Source: Oenanthe sinensis
Lineage: Eukaryota; Streptophyta; Magnoliopsida; Apiales; Apiaceae
Direction of reading: 5' to 3'
Assembly (NCBI GenBank): GCA_028671895.1
Contig: CM053802.1
Location: 14,453,631-14,517,630, forward strand
Length of the DNA: 64,000 nucleotides
Shown: positions 24,943-36,563 of the stretch, piece after piece
How positions within the stretch are numbered: position 1 is the first letter of the stretch
How the letters are laid out: each line of letters starts with the position of its first letter
The notes under the pieces: generated by a model
What the model was told of the DNA's origin: nothing
Seen by the model: the letters and a program-made list of their open reading frames with translations, nothing else
Database searches by the model: none
Position numbers and translations under genes: made by a program

Positions 24943-25582
24943 TCTTTTAAATGTCTGACAAGTTATTTATTTTAGTAATTTTTAGAATTAGTAGCCATTG
25001 ATCATGTTAATCTATTGATTTTTCCATAATCAATTGATAAACATTTTACATATTAATGGATATTTTTAAAGTCATCGACATATAAATATATCAATTGATG
25101 ATATATTTATTTATCGATAGATATTTGTAGTCATCAACAGGTAAATATATCAATCGATGATATATTTGTCTATCGATGGATAGTAGTACATGTCGATGAA
25201 TAAGTTAATTATCAATCGATGACCTAGAATTTTTAGGGTCCATGTCATCAATCGACCTGTACAAAAATCCAACCGTTGATTGCTTATTTTATCAATTGAT
25301 GAATACATACAGCCTTGTATGTATAACAGTCGATTGCCAAAATAAGTAATTCTTTCATTCACCTTTTATTTCAACGGTCAATTGAGTTTTATTTTGAGTA
25401 AGAAAGTGATTGAGAATTCGGTAAATATAAATAGTGAAATTAAAATGTACTTTAACTTTCACTTGCAATTTTTATTTACTAACTAATTCTCATCTCTCTC
25501 TCTCTACGAACTAAATCCTTGTCTCTGTACTTTCAATTTCTTAGATTTACAAGTATAATTTCTTATCTTCTACCTCAAAGAA

Positions 25583-26235
25583 ATGGTTGCTTCATCATCT
25601 AAGAAAGTTTCTCAAAGTGGATGCTACTACGAACTTAACAATTTTGTGGTGTGCACTGTTGTGGAGGAATCACCACATGGCTTTCATCCTTTGATGCGAT
25701 TCCTGGAGAACAACAAGGTAAAAACTGCACTTAGTGAAGCACCCAAGATAGTTTGCAAGTTGGTGGAGGAATTCTGGGCCATTGCAGAGGTTGCCAAGGA
25801 CTACTCTTCTATTTCATTTGTGTGTAAAGGAGATAAGTATACTTTAACCACTGTTGCTATTGATGAATGTTTAAATTTTCCTACTAATAACACTGATAGA
25901 TCACCTACAGATAAGGACATTAGAAACATGTTTAGGTCTGTTATTTATGCTAAATCTGACATAAGTTTATGACATGTTGTTAGAAAACATCTTAGGAAAG
26001 AATGGTCTTACTTCTTTGATGCAATAATAAAATACTTTAGCAGTAAGATTAGCAACTTTGATGTTATAACAACTAGTATGCAGAAAATAGCCTATAATAT
26101 TTTGTTTGAAAAGTATTATAATCTATCATCAATAATAATTAAAGAAATTGCAGCAAAATTAAGTGATAAAACTAATAGATCTAATCATATTTATTATGCT
26201 AGATTATTATGCTTTTTATTAACCATTTTGTGAAA
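25583..26235 (+). pseudogene. Post-pol ORF of Sirevirus type (env-like position)
   Basis: An ATG at 25,583 opens 129 codons to a TGA at 25,970-25,972. The same frame then continues as protein-like sequence (VVRKHLRKEW..., YFSSKISNFDV...) to about 26,235. It is thus a longer ORF with one visible nonsense change, truncated at its 3' end. The position, about 640 bp after pol, is where Sireviruses carry an extra, often env-like, ORF. I see no signal peptide or clear membrane segment, so an envelope function is not supported. Confidence 0.5.
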
Positions 26236-26312
26236 AATATAGAAGTAACCAGGGAAACAGAGACACTGGACTGCTGGGTCCAAAATAAAAGGGTCTTCAA
26301 AAACTTGGTCAG

Positions 26313-26648
26313 GATCAAACTCATTTTCCGGCCACCTGAAAATTTTCCGGTGAAAAAAAATATGCACAAAAAATCCAAAAAAAAATATATGTAGTAAAAC
26401 ACTCCGACTTTGAATCTCCTAAACTCAGAATTATCGAAAGAAAATTCAAAACTTAAAATCAAAATTAAATAAATCTTGACCCAAATTTATTTAATTTTGA
26501 TTTTTGAATTTTGAATTTTATTTCGATAATTCTGAGTTTAGGAGATTCAAAGTCGGGGTGTTTTACTACATATAATTTTTTTCCGGATTTTTTTGTGCAT
26601 ATTTTTTTTCGCCGAAAAATTTTCAGGTGACCGGAAAACGAGTTTGAT
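26313..26648. mobile_element. Foldback (near-palindromic) element upstream of SEND1
   Basis: Left arm 26,313-26,473 and right arm 26,486-26,648 are inverted copies around a ~12-bp loop (TCTTGACCCA). The outer ends read GATCAAACTCATTTTCCGG and CCGGAAAACGAGTTTGAT. This is a MITE-like foldback element. It lies about 260 bp before the SEND1 start codon, so transcription through it would form a long hairpin. Confidence 0.85.
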
Positions 26649-26909
26649 AAAAAAATCGAAATCAGTGACTAAAATGAGTCAAATTTGCAATCAATCACCT
26701 ACTTAGATATATTTCAAAGAAATCGGTCATGTTTAACCCGAAATGAAAAAGATAAACTTTTGAATATTAAAGAGAGAGAGCAACTTTCCCTCTCACCTCA
26801 TTTTAAAAAACTGGAGCATGATAGATACTCTCATACACATAGGCATAGGTCAATACATACATATATACAACTATATTAAGGTCGTGCCTAGTTAGGATAT
26901 TGAAGAAAT
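26649..26909 (+). promoter_or_regulatory. Putative SEND1 promoter/5' UTR
   Basis: The interval between the foldback element and the SEND1 ATG. It holds a TATA-like CATATATACA at about 26,859-26,868, only 42 bp before the ATG, so either the 5' UTR is very short or the real TATA box is elsewhere. No other element was recognised. Confidence 0.3.
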
Positions 26910-29900
26910 ATGGGTGTGAAACATCTATGGGACATCTTGGATTCTTGCAAGAAAACTCTCCCTCTTGAACATCTCAGGTTACTCTTTTTAATTCCATTCT
27001 TTCTTTCTTTCTTTATCTGCAATAAAGATTTGATTTTGATCATGAATTTGAATTTTATTTTGAATGGGGTTTCATGAATTGTTAAAAGGGACAAAAGGGT
27101 GTGCATAGATCTATCTTGTTGGATTGTACAACTTCATAATGTGAACAAATCACATTGTTCGGTTAAAGACAAGGTTTATCTTAGGGGTCTCTTTCACCGT
27201 CTTCGAGCTCTCCTTGCTTTGAATTGTACCGTCATTTTGGTTGCAGGTACTACTACTAGTACCCCTTTTTATCCATTTCTCTTATTAATTTTTAAATGTT
27301 TGTAATTTTTTATGTTTTGTTGCTCATGTATCAGGATTGCAAATTTATTTACTTCTCGTAATTTTAATTAGTACTATTCGGTTTAAATTATAACAAGAAT
27401 GTTGGAAGAAGGTGCTTCTACATATGAATAACTGATATGCCCCTTAAATAATGATTAATAATTCATATGATTTTGAATAGTTGGAAATGAACGGAATAAA
27501 TCTTATTAGTGATTAGTATTTAGTAATAATCCTCTTATACATAAAAAGTAGGTATCATCCCTTTTCAGATGAATTATGAATTTTTATGTTTCATTTATTT
27601 TTAATGAAGTTATCAAATTAAATTTTACTTGCTATTGAACTAGAGTGGTGCAGATGTTGAAATCTTATGAGATTGCATGTGGGATAGTGCAAACAATGAT
27701 AGTATAACCCAAGATGACGAGTTATGTTGAATTCTTACTCACTGTCTAATTGCCATTGATACCATAAACATTCAGTTGTTTCCTGTGAACGTTAAAGCTG
27801 TACCAGATTAGTTGACTCAACTTGTAATTGCCAAGTCATTCACAAATGTTGCACTGGCGAGACCAGATATCTACACTAACATTATAGGAGTAATTTACAC
27901 ATGGATTTCATAACTTAATAATAAGATACATAACTCTTGCATTGGGTGAATTCTGTAAACCTCGTAGATGGAGCCATTCCTGCCATCAAATTGTCAACTT
28001 ACAGAAGGCGCTTAAATTCCGATAGCAAGGTACAAGCTTCTTCAATGATTGTTTCGATCTCGTAAAATGCTTGTTCTTTGCATCATCTATGCAGCTACAT
28101 TAGATATTGTTTTTGGTCAAGGCAGGTTTCTCAAGATGAAACAAATTCATACAAAGCTTCTTCACTTAAAAGGAATATGGGATCAGAATTCTCTGGCATG
28201 ATAAAAGAGGCTAACATACTTGGCATGGCACTTGGGATTCCTTGTATATTTAGGTAATCTAGTTCTATCTTTCACCCAGTCAATACTAATATTCAATAAC
28301 AAGAGGGGTGAGATTGTACTTGGTCAAATTTTGGACTTTGGGATTTGGCATGAATGGGTACAGATGCACTCCTTTTTGTCACTCACTCTAATAGGAACGG
28401 AACTGTTTTGAACTAGTAGTTTGTATGTTTTTTTAATGTTAAACACAACATTTCTCATCCTCTCTTTATATGTATAGATAATATATGACTGTTGTTGGTC
28501 AGTCCCATTTTCTCTGATTTCTTGTTCTACATATCTAAGTAACTTTGGTAATCTGTTCCTAACTACACAGTCTCGAGGAAGCTGAAGCTCAGTGTGCACT
28601 ACTAAATTCAGAATCATTATGTGTAAGCGGAACCCTCTGTTTTTTAGTTTTCAAACTATATTCATATACTGTGTGTGTAATGAAAATATGTTTTACATGT
28701 AATATCACATATGCCTGTTATTTTCAGGATGGATGTTTCACTTCAGATTCTGATATATTTTTGTTTGGTGCGAGAACAGTGTATAGAGATATATGTCTTG
28801 GTATTTTCTTTCTCCTTTTTTCTAGAAACATTTGTTTTTAGCTGTTTTGCTTTTATTTGTTTTATATTGTTGTTTCTAAATAAGGGTTGATGATACAGGT
28901 GAAGGTGGTTATGTTGTCTGTTATGAGATGAATGACATTGAGAAAAAGCTCAGTTTTGGAAGGAATTCCTTGGTAACATACTTCTTATTTTGAAAAAGTG
29001 CAAAATAGATGCCTATTTCAGCTTTCTAGAAACATCCTCTTATATGTGAGACCCTTGCCCTTGATTTTCCTCAGTTGGCATTGTACCTTAAAGTTATGTG
29101 TTAGCAAGAATAAGATCATGCATGTCCCTCTTAAACTGTCATGTTTCATTTCTCAAAGTGTATGCAGCGCAGATTTGCACACCAAATGGCTTCTAGGGTT
29201 TGAAACCAGAAAACATAACATGTTCATTTTGGCTGGAGAATTTTTAGAATAAAATTAATTTCCCTTGGCAACTTATATATATATATATATATATACAAGG
29301 AAGTTGTAACAGACTGATGCAAAGATTTAGTATGAAATTTAGCATACTAACTCATTTCTTTGTTATGCCACCACGAGAAGCTTTAGCCTGGTTGTTTGGT
29401 GAACTATCCTGCACATTATTTATGTACTGCTGATAAGGATCTTGTATATTAAAATCAAAATGGTAGTCATGTGCGGTGAATAAGATCTTTCTATTAGTAG
29501 TATCTACTGAGAGGATATTTAGATATCCAGTAACAGGCTATTTACATTCTTCAGATTACTCTGGCACTTCTTCTTGGAAGTGATTATACACCCGGAGTCC
29601 ATAAGCTTGGTCAGGTAAGTTCAAACTGCGATTGCCTGCTTCTAAAGCTACAGAAGTTCCATTAACAACTTGAGTTTCCAAATAAGGCTTACTAAGGTGT
29701 AGCATATCTTCGTTCTGGTTGTCTGGTACAGGAAGCAGCATGCCAGATTGTTAAGTCAATTGGTGAATGTAACGTTCTTCAACGAGTTGCATCAGAGGGG
29801 TTATCCTTTGCAAATAAGCCAAAGGGTTCAAAGAAACAGAATCAGGCTCCCAGACGCATTAACAAAGAAAACTGCTCTCATACAATCAACGAAAATGGTA

Positions 29901-32349
29901 TAGCACTAAAAGTTTTCTTTTGCGATTAAATTATTATGTACACTCATTTATCTCCTGCTAGGGACGGGGCCAGAAATTAGGTAGTTTTTTTTGTGTGGGG
30001 GGGGGGGAGGGGGGATAAAATGACAGAAATTATATAATTCATAAAGTATAATGCAAAAGAAGTTTTCTGTTACTTTACCGTATAAGTTGTACTCTGATGA
30101 AACCAAAATCTTCAATATTGTATATACGTCAAACTACAATACATTTTAACTATAGATAACTCTAAATTTTAAAGTTCTCTGGTATATCTGCCATTATATA
30201 ATCAAATACTGGGAGATCAGAGGTGAGATTAGAGCTAGATTTTCAAAATTTTAAAGTTTGGTTTATAAAGTAAAAGCACTACTAACTTACAGTTGGTGAT
30301 TTCGTATGTAGGACCTGTACATAATCTGCAAAATGAGAACCCATATTTAACAGTGATCGAGGCATATCTGAGGCCAAAATGCCATTCTGCTGACTCTTCC
30401 GTGTTGCAAAGGCGATCTCTCCACCTTCCTTGTTTATGTCTTCATCACTTCAATTTTGGTAGTTTACATTTTTGTTTGTATTTAAGGGGAGGGGGAGTGA
30501 GGATTGGAACCCATGGGCCATGACCTTGTCATGGGGGATGAACCTTTTCCACTAAGCAACTTTCATTATAAATAATACCTCCCATTCTTTTTTACACTGT
30601 CGTGGTTCAAGTAGCACGTGAACTGAACTTAAAAGAGAGCAAGAGTTGGATAGAATTCATGTTTTTCCTAAACTTTGCAGGGCTCTTGGTGTCCTTACAT
30701 TTGACCGCCTCAAACTTCAGAATATATGTGCTCGATATTTCGAGTGGCCTCCAGAGAAAACTGGTAATCTTTTTTTGGATGTAAAAAGCAGTGTTCATTT
30801 CTTCTATCTGATTTCTCATATAAAATAGTGGTAATTTGTAAAGACATTTAGTAGCCACCACTAAGTAGGATTTTTATAAGCTTAATTACAAAGGTAAAAT
30901 GAAGAAGAACTTGGATCAAATTTCTGATAAAACAAAAAGAAAGTATGGTCATCTCGTAATTGGAATTTTTATTCCCATCATTTTAGCTAAATTGTTTTTT
31001 AACCCAGTGTGATTCATTGGTTTAACTTCATCCCGGCTTTTCTTTAGTTGTCTCAGTCGCATTGTTCAAGAATTTTTATTTAATTGTGAATCTTGTGAAC
31101 TTCATCTGAAATAGAAATGTATAATAAAGCACTACGAGTTCTCGTGGCCTTGTATATAGAAATTAAAGACGCAGCTGCATTGTTTTTTATGCAATACAGG
31201 CATAGTTATTAAAGGCAAAAAGCGCAGCGAAGCGTAAAGGATCTCCTATAGCTTAAGCGCGAAGCGCGAAACGAAGCGCGGGCTTTTGTAAAAAAAGCGC
31301 ACTATATAAATAAATACTTTATATATATATATATATGTTAAAATAAATGTAAACATAAAGATTAGTGGGATCACCTAGAGGGAACTAGAATTTCAAGCTA
31401 GAGCTAGACTGATAGACATTCTAATTAATAAATATAACCTCAAAAGAAAGAAATAGGTCCATGCTTCATATTATTATAAGATACTAAGAAGTGGTAAAAA
31501 TTTAAATGTGCCCATCAACATCTTCTTCATCATCAAAATAATCTGAATCTTCATTTTGATCAAGGCTCTTATTCTCTGCAAATTCAATCTCCTCTTCCTC
31601 ATCCTCATACTCAATATCCTCATCCTCAATCTCGTCTATCAACCTCCTAGTGGAGGATCTAGAGTTCCTATTGTTTGCATTTGGATCTGCATTCATCTTT
31701 TCTATGCATTTGTACAACCCCTTTACCACCTCTGCATCTTCCTCAATATCTGGATTTGAATAATAAAAATCTGGATTGAGGTAGTAAGCTGCTGCGTGCA
31801 ACGGTCGGTGGAGTTGTATGTTCCACCTATTATCGATCTTTTCAAATATTTCCTTGTACTTATGCTGCTGCCCACAGATGTTTGAGGCTTTCTTGGTGGG
31901 ATTTGTTCAATTACATCATCATCTGAACCTTCTAGTCCGAAAGTATCTAAATTGATATTCTCTTTTGCTTTCTTCTTTGAGGCAAAGTAATCTTCAATTT
32001 CTTTTCTAAGAGCCTCTGGCACTTTTTTGCAACCTGTTACACTTCTCCGTCCTCCAGCAATATGTTCTTTTGCTCTAAATACTCCACCATAAGTTGTTTT
32101 ACTGCAAAAGTTGCACTTGAATTTTAATTTATTTTCTGGATCTTGTGTAGCATATTTCCAAGCAGGGTCTTTTCCACTTTCACTGGTCATTTTCTGCAAA
32201 CATAAATAGTACACAGTTATGTATGTAGTATATACATACTTGTATACATATAACATACCCATATACATGTATATACATGTGTTACAGACCCATATATGTG
32301 TTATTTGTGTTATATCATATATGCGTGTATATATGTATTACAGACCCAT

Positions 32350-32381
<32 letters not shown>

Positions 32382-35300
32382 GAGATTGAGAAAGAGAAGA
32401 GTAGAGAAAAAGGAAAGAGAAAAGAGAAAAGAGAAATGAGAAAGAGAGAAGACAAACCTGATGTTTATAGCCGTTGGAAGCTTGTATCTTCTTGTGGATT
32501 TTGTTGAGAATGGCAGCTAGGTTTAAAGATATAACATGTGTTTTGTATTGGGTCTTGAAGAAAGAGCCCAAAAAGACAAAATATTGGCCCAAAAAGACAA
32601 AATATTGGCCCAAATTTTAAAATAATGTTTAGATCTTATAAAAAAAGCCTATTTATATAAAAGCCCGCTTTTTTGGAGCTTTTTGCGCTTTGAGCTTCAC
32701 GATTAAGCGCGCTTAAGCTGGGCTTTTGAATTTACTCTGAGCTTTTTTTAAGCTAAGCTCAATGGGTGCGCTTCGCTGCGCTTCGCGCTTTAAGCTGCGC
32801 TTAAGCGCGCTTTTAATAACTATGATTATACAGGTAGAAATCTACATTTTTATAATTGATGGTTTATAAACATTCACTCATCTTGTTGCTAAAAAATTGA
32901 TATATAAGTTACTCTAAAACAATAGCAATTGATTATAATGAAGGATTTGCATCAACAGTAATGATTTAGTAATCTATAATTTTGTAGTCTTTATATGTGT
33001 TGTCTCATTTTTAATATTTCACAATCAATGTCCAGTCACCAAGTATAATTTAATATCGACAAACTTTCTGCAGTAGTTACTCTAGTCACGTCTGCATTGA
33101 GTCAAAAAACAGAAAGAATAATGTAGTGTTTTTGGTTGTCCGTTATATTGACCCTCTAAAACTTAACTTACTAAGCTTCTAGAATTATACCAAGTATTCC
33201 TGTTTACACTTGTTAAATGATCTGATTGATATTCGTTTTTAATTGTTAACTAGCCTGCTACTATGCTTTAAAATTTAAATTCATTTCCTAGTTACGAGTT
33301 AATAAACTATCCTTTCTTATTTTGTTACTTTTCTTTTCCAAAGTTTACTATCTGTCTGCAATGCATGTTATGTAATCAGAAATCAAACACTGGAAGAGAA
33401 CTAGGAATCTTTATTTCATTATAAAAGTTAAAATGATATATTTCTTGTTTTGACCATAAAAATAAGATGACTCTTCTGTTATCTGTTTATGATGGCATTC
33501 CTGGGTGATTTATTGAGGTTACTTGTACATACTACACTTGTAAGTTAACTGTTAATATAACGATCAGATGAGTATATCCTTCCAAAGATTGCTGAGAGGA
33601 AGCTGAGGCAGTTCGCCAATTTGCGTTCTACTTCATCAGGACTTGGACTTATTCCTCCATTGGACAAGGTAATGACAATTGTGTTTGAGTGATGATTAAT
33701 TTCTAAAATTCCAACTTGACTTGTCACTTGGAAGTCATGAGACCTTTTTGTGCACAAATTTTGATTTTGAAGGCCTTCTTTTTTTTCACACTGTGATTTA
33801 AGATAACTATAGTTTGCAAATTCCCTTTGATTGATTCCTAAAAACTAGACTATGAACCAATTCTTCATATGGCAGATTAATGTATTATAATAGGATTTGT
33901 GTTCTGCATTATGACGGTTGACAAACTAATCACCTCAATGTTTTATAGAAAGAGAGATTAGTTACTAAATATCAAAGCTCATACAAATGGTTGATGCATG
34001 TATCTCTATATGTTGGAAATGGTCAACTGCAGAGGTTTTGGATTCGTCGTTCATACCTCCACCGAGGTTAAACCTTCAACCTCTTGTTACCAAGAGAAGA
34101 GGGGTATCCCATAGTTGCATGGATCGCGGATCGATTGGGTACGTGGTACGAGTACGGGTACATGGGACGTTAGCTTGAGTGAATCGGGTACGATGAATCA
34201 TGAATCGGGTTCGTGGATCGATACGAGGATCCCTTTTTAATAATATATATTTATTAAGAATTATACATATAAAACAATACCAATGACTATTCTAAAGCTT
34301 GAATAAGAGATTTTCTTTGACATTACTTCATCTCATATTTTAAGTAGTAGGAGACTGCAACATAATTAACATTCATGTCTGGTCTATCGTCTCTTCCATC
34401 TACATCATCTTCCCAACTCCTTCCTCTTACAGATTTACCTTTTAAAAATAATTTCAATCTAAATGTTATCAACTTATCTTCCTTTTTTTATTCTTTCTCC
34501 TTTTCACATAATGATCGCCGGAGTTAAAGGTGGTTCGTCAAAGTTGGTGAACTGGAACGTGATCCCAAGCAATTCGGGTCGAACCGGGTCGAAGAGGAAT
34601 CGTATGTTCCGGAACGAGGGAACTTGGATCGGGGTTCCATAGGCTGACCCACGAACCATGCAACTATGGGGTATCCACTAGGATACAATACTAGGGATTT
34701 TTATAACATATAAAAATTTTCTCTGCATTCTTCCATCTTAAGACATCATTTGGAAACCTGCTATGCTGTTGTTTTTATGTTGATCATGATATTCTGGTAT
34801 AAAACATAGTGGGGAGATATCCTTTGCAGATTCGAATTTTAGTTTAATTATGCTTTTTGTAATGATGGGGTCAAAATCCCTGATTTAAAAAAAATCTAAG
34901 CCCAGATCTTGATTTGTGTTTGTTAATTTCCTTTTTACAGTCTGACCACTATATTATGACTACAGATGCCAGTCAGGTGTCCTCTATTAGATATAATCAA
35001 GCACAGGAAGGTCCTGGGAAGAGATAGTTTTGAGGTCTCTTGGGAACACATTGATGGACTTAAAACCTCTGTAGTACCTGCTGAGCTCATTGAGTGGTAA
35101 TCTCTATTTTATTTCGTTGAAGTGGTTTTTATCTATCGTTTTTCCTTGAAAACTTTGCTTTCCAAAATGTCAGTGACATGGCAAATATTTATTTGACTAG
35201 ACAGCTTGCAGAACAATTTATATAATACTAGTATCCGCTGAAAAACATACATGAGGGAAATCTTGATATTTTCTAGTAAATTTTTTTACAATAGAAGGCA

Positions 35301-36176
35301 AGATGAATCTTTAACTCGGGGTACCAACCTATCTTTACTCCAAAGAACCTGTATAGTTGTATTGATAAATTCTGTATGCAATCATAACTGTTGCAGGCCT
35401 TTCCACTGATCATTATAGGTGATCTTGTTCCCACATGCCAAACCCCAAGTGCATGTGTTTGTTCGATGTATGAAAACTGTTACTGATGTCTTGGCCCATT
35501 GTTGCTAACACGAATATTACTTTAGACATACCACTGTTGTAAGTATGACTACAAGTGCTATATTGTTCAATGAGAAGACTTGAGGTAACTGAGGTCCGTT
35601 CTCTCTCATTGCAGTGCTTGTCCTGAACAAATATTGGAGTTCGAGGAAAAAAGAGCGCAAGCGAAGAAACAAAATATTCGTAAACCAAGAATGAAGAAAT
35701 CTGAGAAGGCAGCTCCCATCAGTGAAATTGATAAAAAGCTGCAAGACCTGTTGCTCGACATTGAAAATGAACATATCGCTACCCAAAAGGCTGTTTTGTA
35801 TCGACAATCAGTAACAGAGAAGAAAAGTGACTCAACCGAAGTCCGTCAAACAAATCAAAACCTGCCACTTAGTACGGAATTGAAAAGCAATCTAAAGAGA
35901 GTTGACACGATTTATAACTCCAGTGCTTTGGCTGTGCATCAAGCAGAGGTAATTGATCTATTGAGCCCTTCACCACAAATGCGTTCCCGTACTGTCACAA
36001 AATGTCAAGAAGCAAATGTTCAGTATAATGTCACGAAATGTCAAGTAGCTAAGGTTCCATGTGTCGAATTCATTGATTTGAGTGATACAGAGAATGACGT
36101 ATCACCAGCACACGCAAGGAAGGCAAGGGAGCTAAGAGTATTTCTAAATAGCATCAGGGAACCCCCTAAAATTTGA
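26910..36176 (+). CDS. SEND1: SEND1 / GEN-like XPG-family structure-specific endonuclease
   Basis: Fourteen exons: 26,910-26,977; 27,089-27,246; 27,968-28,029; 28,126-28,253; 28,571-28,622; 28,728-28,800; 28,899-28,972; 29,555-29,614; 29,732-29,897; 30,312-30,411; 30,681-30,763; 33,568-33,668; 34,966-35,096; 35,615-36,176. They total 1,818 bp and encode 605 aa with every phase matching. Domains: XPG-N (about 1-96; D30 in VCIDLS, D76 in VADG), XPG-I (about 120-200; E142, E144 in LEEAEAQ; D163, D165 in TSDSDIF), D215 in LLGSDY followed by the helix-hairpin-helix, a GEN-type chromodomain-like segment (about 376-430), and a basic tail with two SUMO-interaction-like motifs (530-539, 570-577). The family resolves Holliday junctions and cuts flaps and single strands in the nucleus. 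All catalytic acids are present and no stop interrupts it, so it looks functional. Intron 10 uses a GC donor. Introns 11 and 12 contain hAT elements. Confidence 0.93.
29272..29295. repeat. AT dinucleotide microsatellite in SEND1 intron 7
   Basis: An uninterrupted TA/AT run of about 24 bp inside intron 7 (28,973-29,554). Confidence 0.85.
30412..30680 (+). other. Probable GC-AG intron (SEND1 intron 10)
   Basis: The family's continuous protein (...SSVLQ-R-ALGVLTF...) is recovered only if exon 10 ends at AAAG before GCGATC and exon 11 starts after TTTGCAG. GT dinucleotides nearby, for example after 30,457, give the wrong phase. The donor is a poor match to the usual AG/GCAAGT form of GC introns. 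Confidence 0.65.
31201..32824. mobile_element. hAT element with deleted transposase in SEND1 intron 11
   Basis: Terminal inverted repeats are CATAGTTATTAAA and TTTAATAACTATG, with GCGC/AAGCGC-rich subterminal DNA. It is flanked by AATACAGG (31,193-31,200) and TATACAGG (32,827-32,834), an 8-bp duplication with one mismatch. The SEND1 pseudogene carries the empty site (ATGCAATACAGGTGGAAATC, near 14,820), so the insertion post-dates the split of the two copies or was specific to this one. It accounts for 1.6 kb of the 2.8-kb intron. Confidence 0.9.
31502..32190 (-). pseudogene. Internally deleted hAT transposase (BED finger joined to hAT C-terminus)
   Basis: Starts at ATG 32,190 after a TTTGCAG acceptor. 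Residues 1 to about 100 hold a BED-type zinc finger (WKYA...FKCNFCSKTTYGG...KEHIAGG) and an acidic linker. The reading then shifts to the hAT C-terminal dimerisation start (YKEIFEKIDNRW, LHAAAYYLNPDFYY) and an acidic tail ending VDGHI at 31,502. The catalytic core is missing and the two parts are out of frame, so no active transposase is made. It is antisense to SEND1. Confidence 0.85.
34110..34668. mobile_element. Non-autonomous hAT element in SEND1 intron 12
   Basis: Inverted ends CATAGTTGCATGGATCG and CGAACCATGCAACTATG, with a perfect 8-bp target-site duplication GGGTATCC at 34,102-34,109 and 34,669-34,676. Length 559 bp, no coding. The subterminal region repeats GGATCG/GGGTAC-like motifs. 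Confidence 0.92.
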
Positions 36177-36563
36177 GTGATACCCATGTTTTGTATTAGG
36201 CAGTTCTTGTAAAATGATGTGAAACCTATGTCTATTCTTTCTATTTTGAGAGGAAAATAAAAAAAATGACTTTAGCATTATTTTTTAACTTTCCTAAACT
36301 TTTGCATCAAAAAGAAAAAAAAATGAGATGTTTGTCACAGGTTAAGGATATATCAATATATCATGTAGTCCAAAGTAGAAAGCCTTGACAATATCATCTA
36401 GAAGACTAGACTGAACACAGTTGTAAAAACAAAATAGCTACCAGATTGCGGTCTAAACAAAAGAAGTGCTCTTTGAACTACCTGCAAACTCTGTGAAAAC
36501 ATTTTGGGTCGTGAGGTAGGGGGTGGGGGATTACAATGTTTTCACGTAAAGTATGACTAAAAA
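36177..36563. other. Convergent 3' interval between SEND1 and SF1-like copy a
   Basis: 387 bp separate the SEND1 stop from the stop of the minus-strand SF1-like copy a. AT-rich stretches near 36,240-36,330 could serve as polyadenylation regions for either strand. Part of this interval (TTTGTCACAGGTTAA, near 36,334) recurs at about 42,335 in the duplicated block. Confidence 0.6.

Larger units (their letters stand above)
17985..26240 (+). mobile_element. Decayed Sirevirus-like Ty1/copia retrotransposon, 3' truncated
   Basis: In order: a 5' LTR (17,985-19,122), a tRNA-iMet-type primer binding site (19,125-19,136), gag with zinc knuckles, protease, integrase, reverse transcriptase and RNase H (19,182-24,942), a 640-bp AT-rich spacer, and an extra downstream ORF (25,583 to about 26,235). 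The integrase-before-RT order fixes Ty1/copia. The long LTR and post-pol ORF point to the Sirevirus group. Stops and frameshifts occur throughout. No 3' LTR is seen: homology stops near 26,240, just before a foldback element. The motif ATCAATTGAT is reiterated across LTR, coding and 3' non-coding parts. Confidence 0.85.

Noticed and set aside
30293..30523. SEND1 exon 10 extended to about 30,457 using a GT donor.
   Set aside because: It ends in the wrong phase for exon 11 and breaks the conserved LQRALGV-type junction.
31502..32268. A host BED-finger gene inside SEND1 intron 11.
   Set aside because: It lies within hAT terminal repeats and an 8-bp duplication, and joins only the two ends of a hAT transposase.
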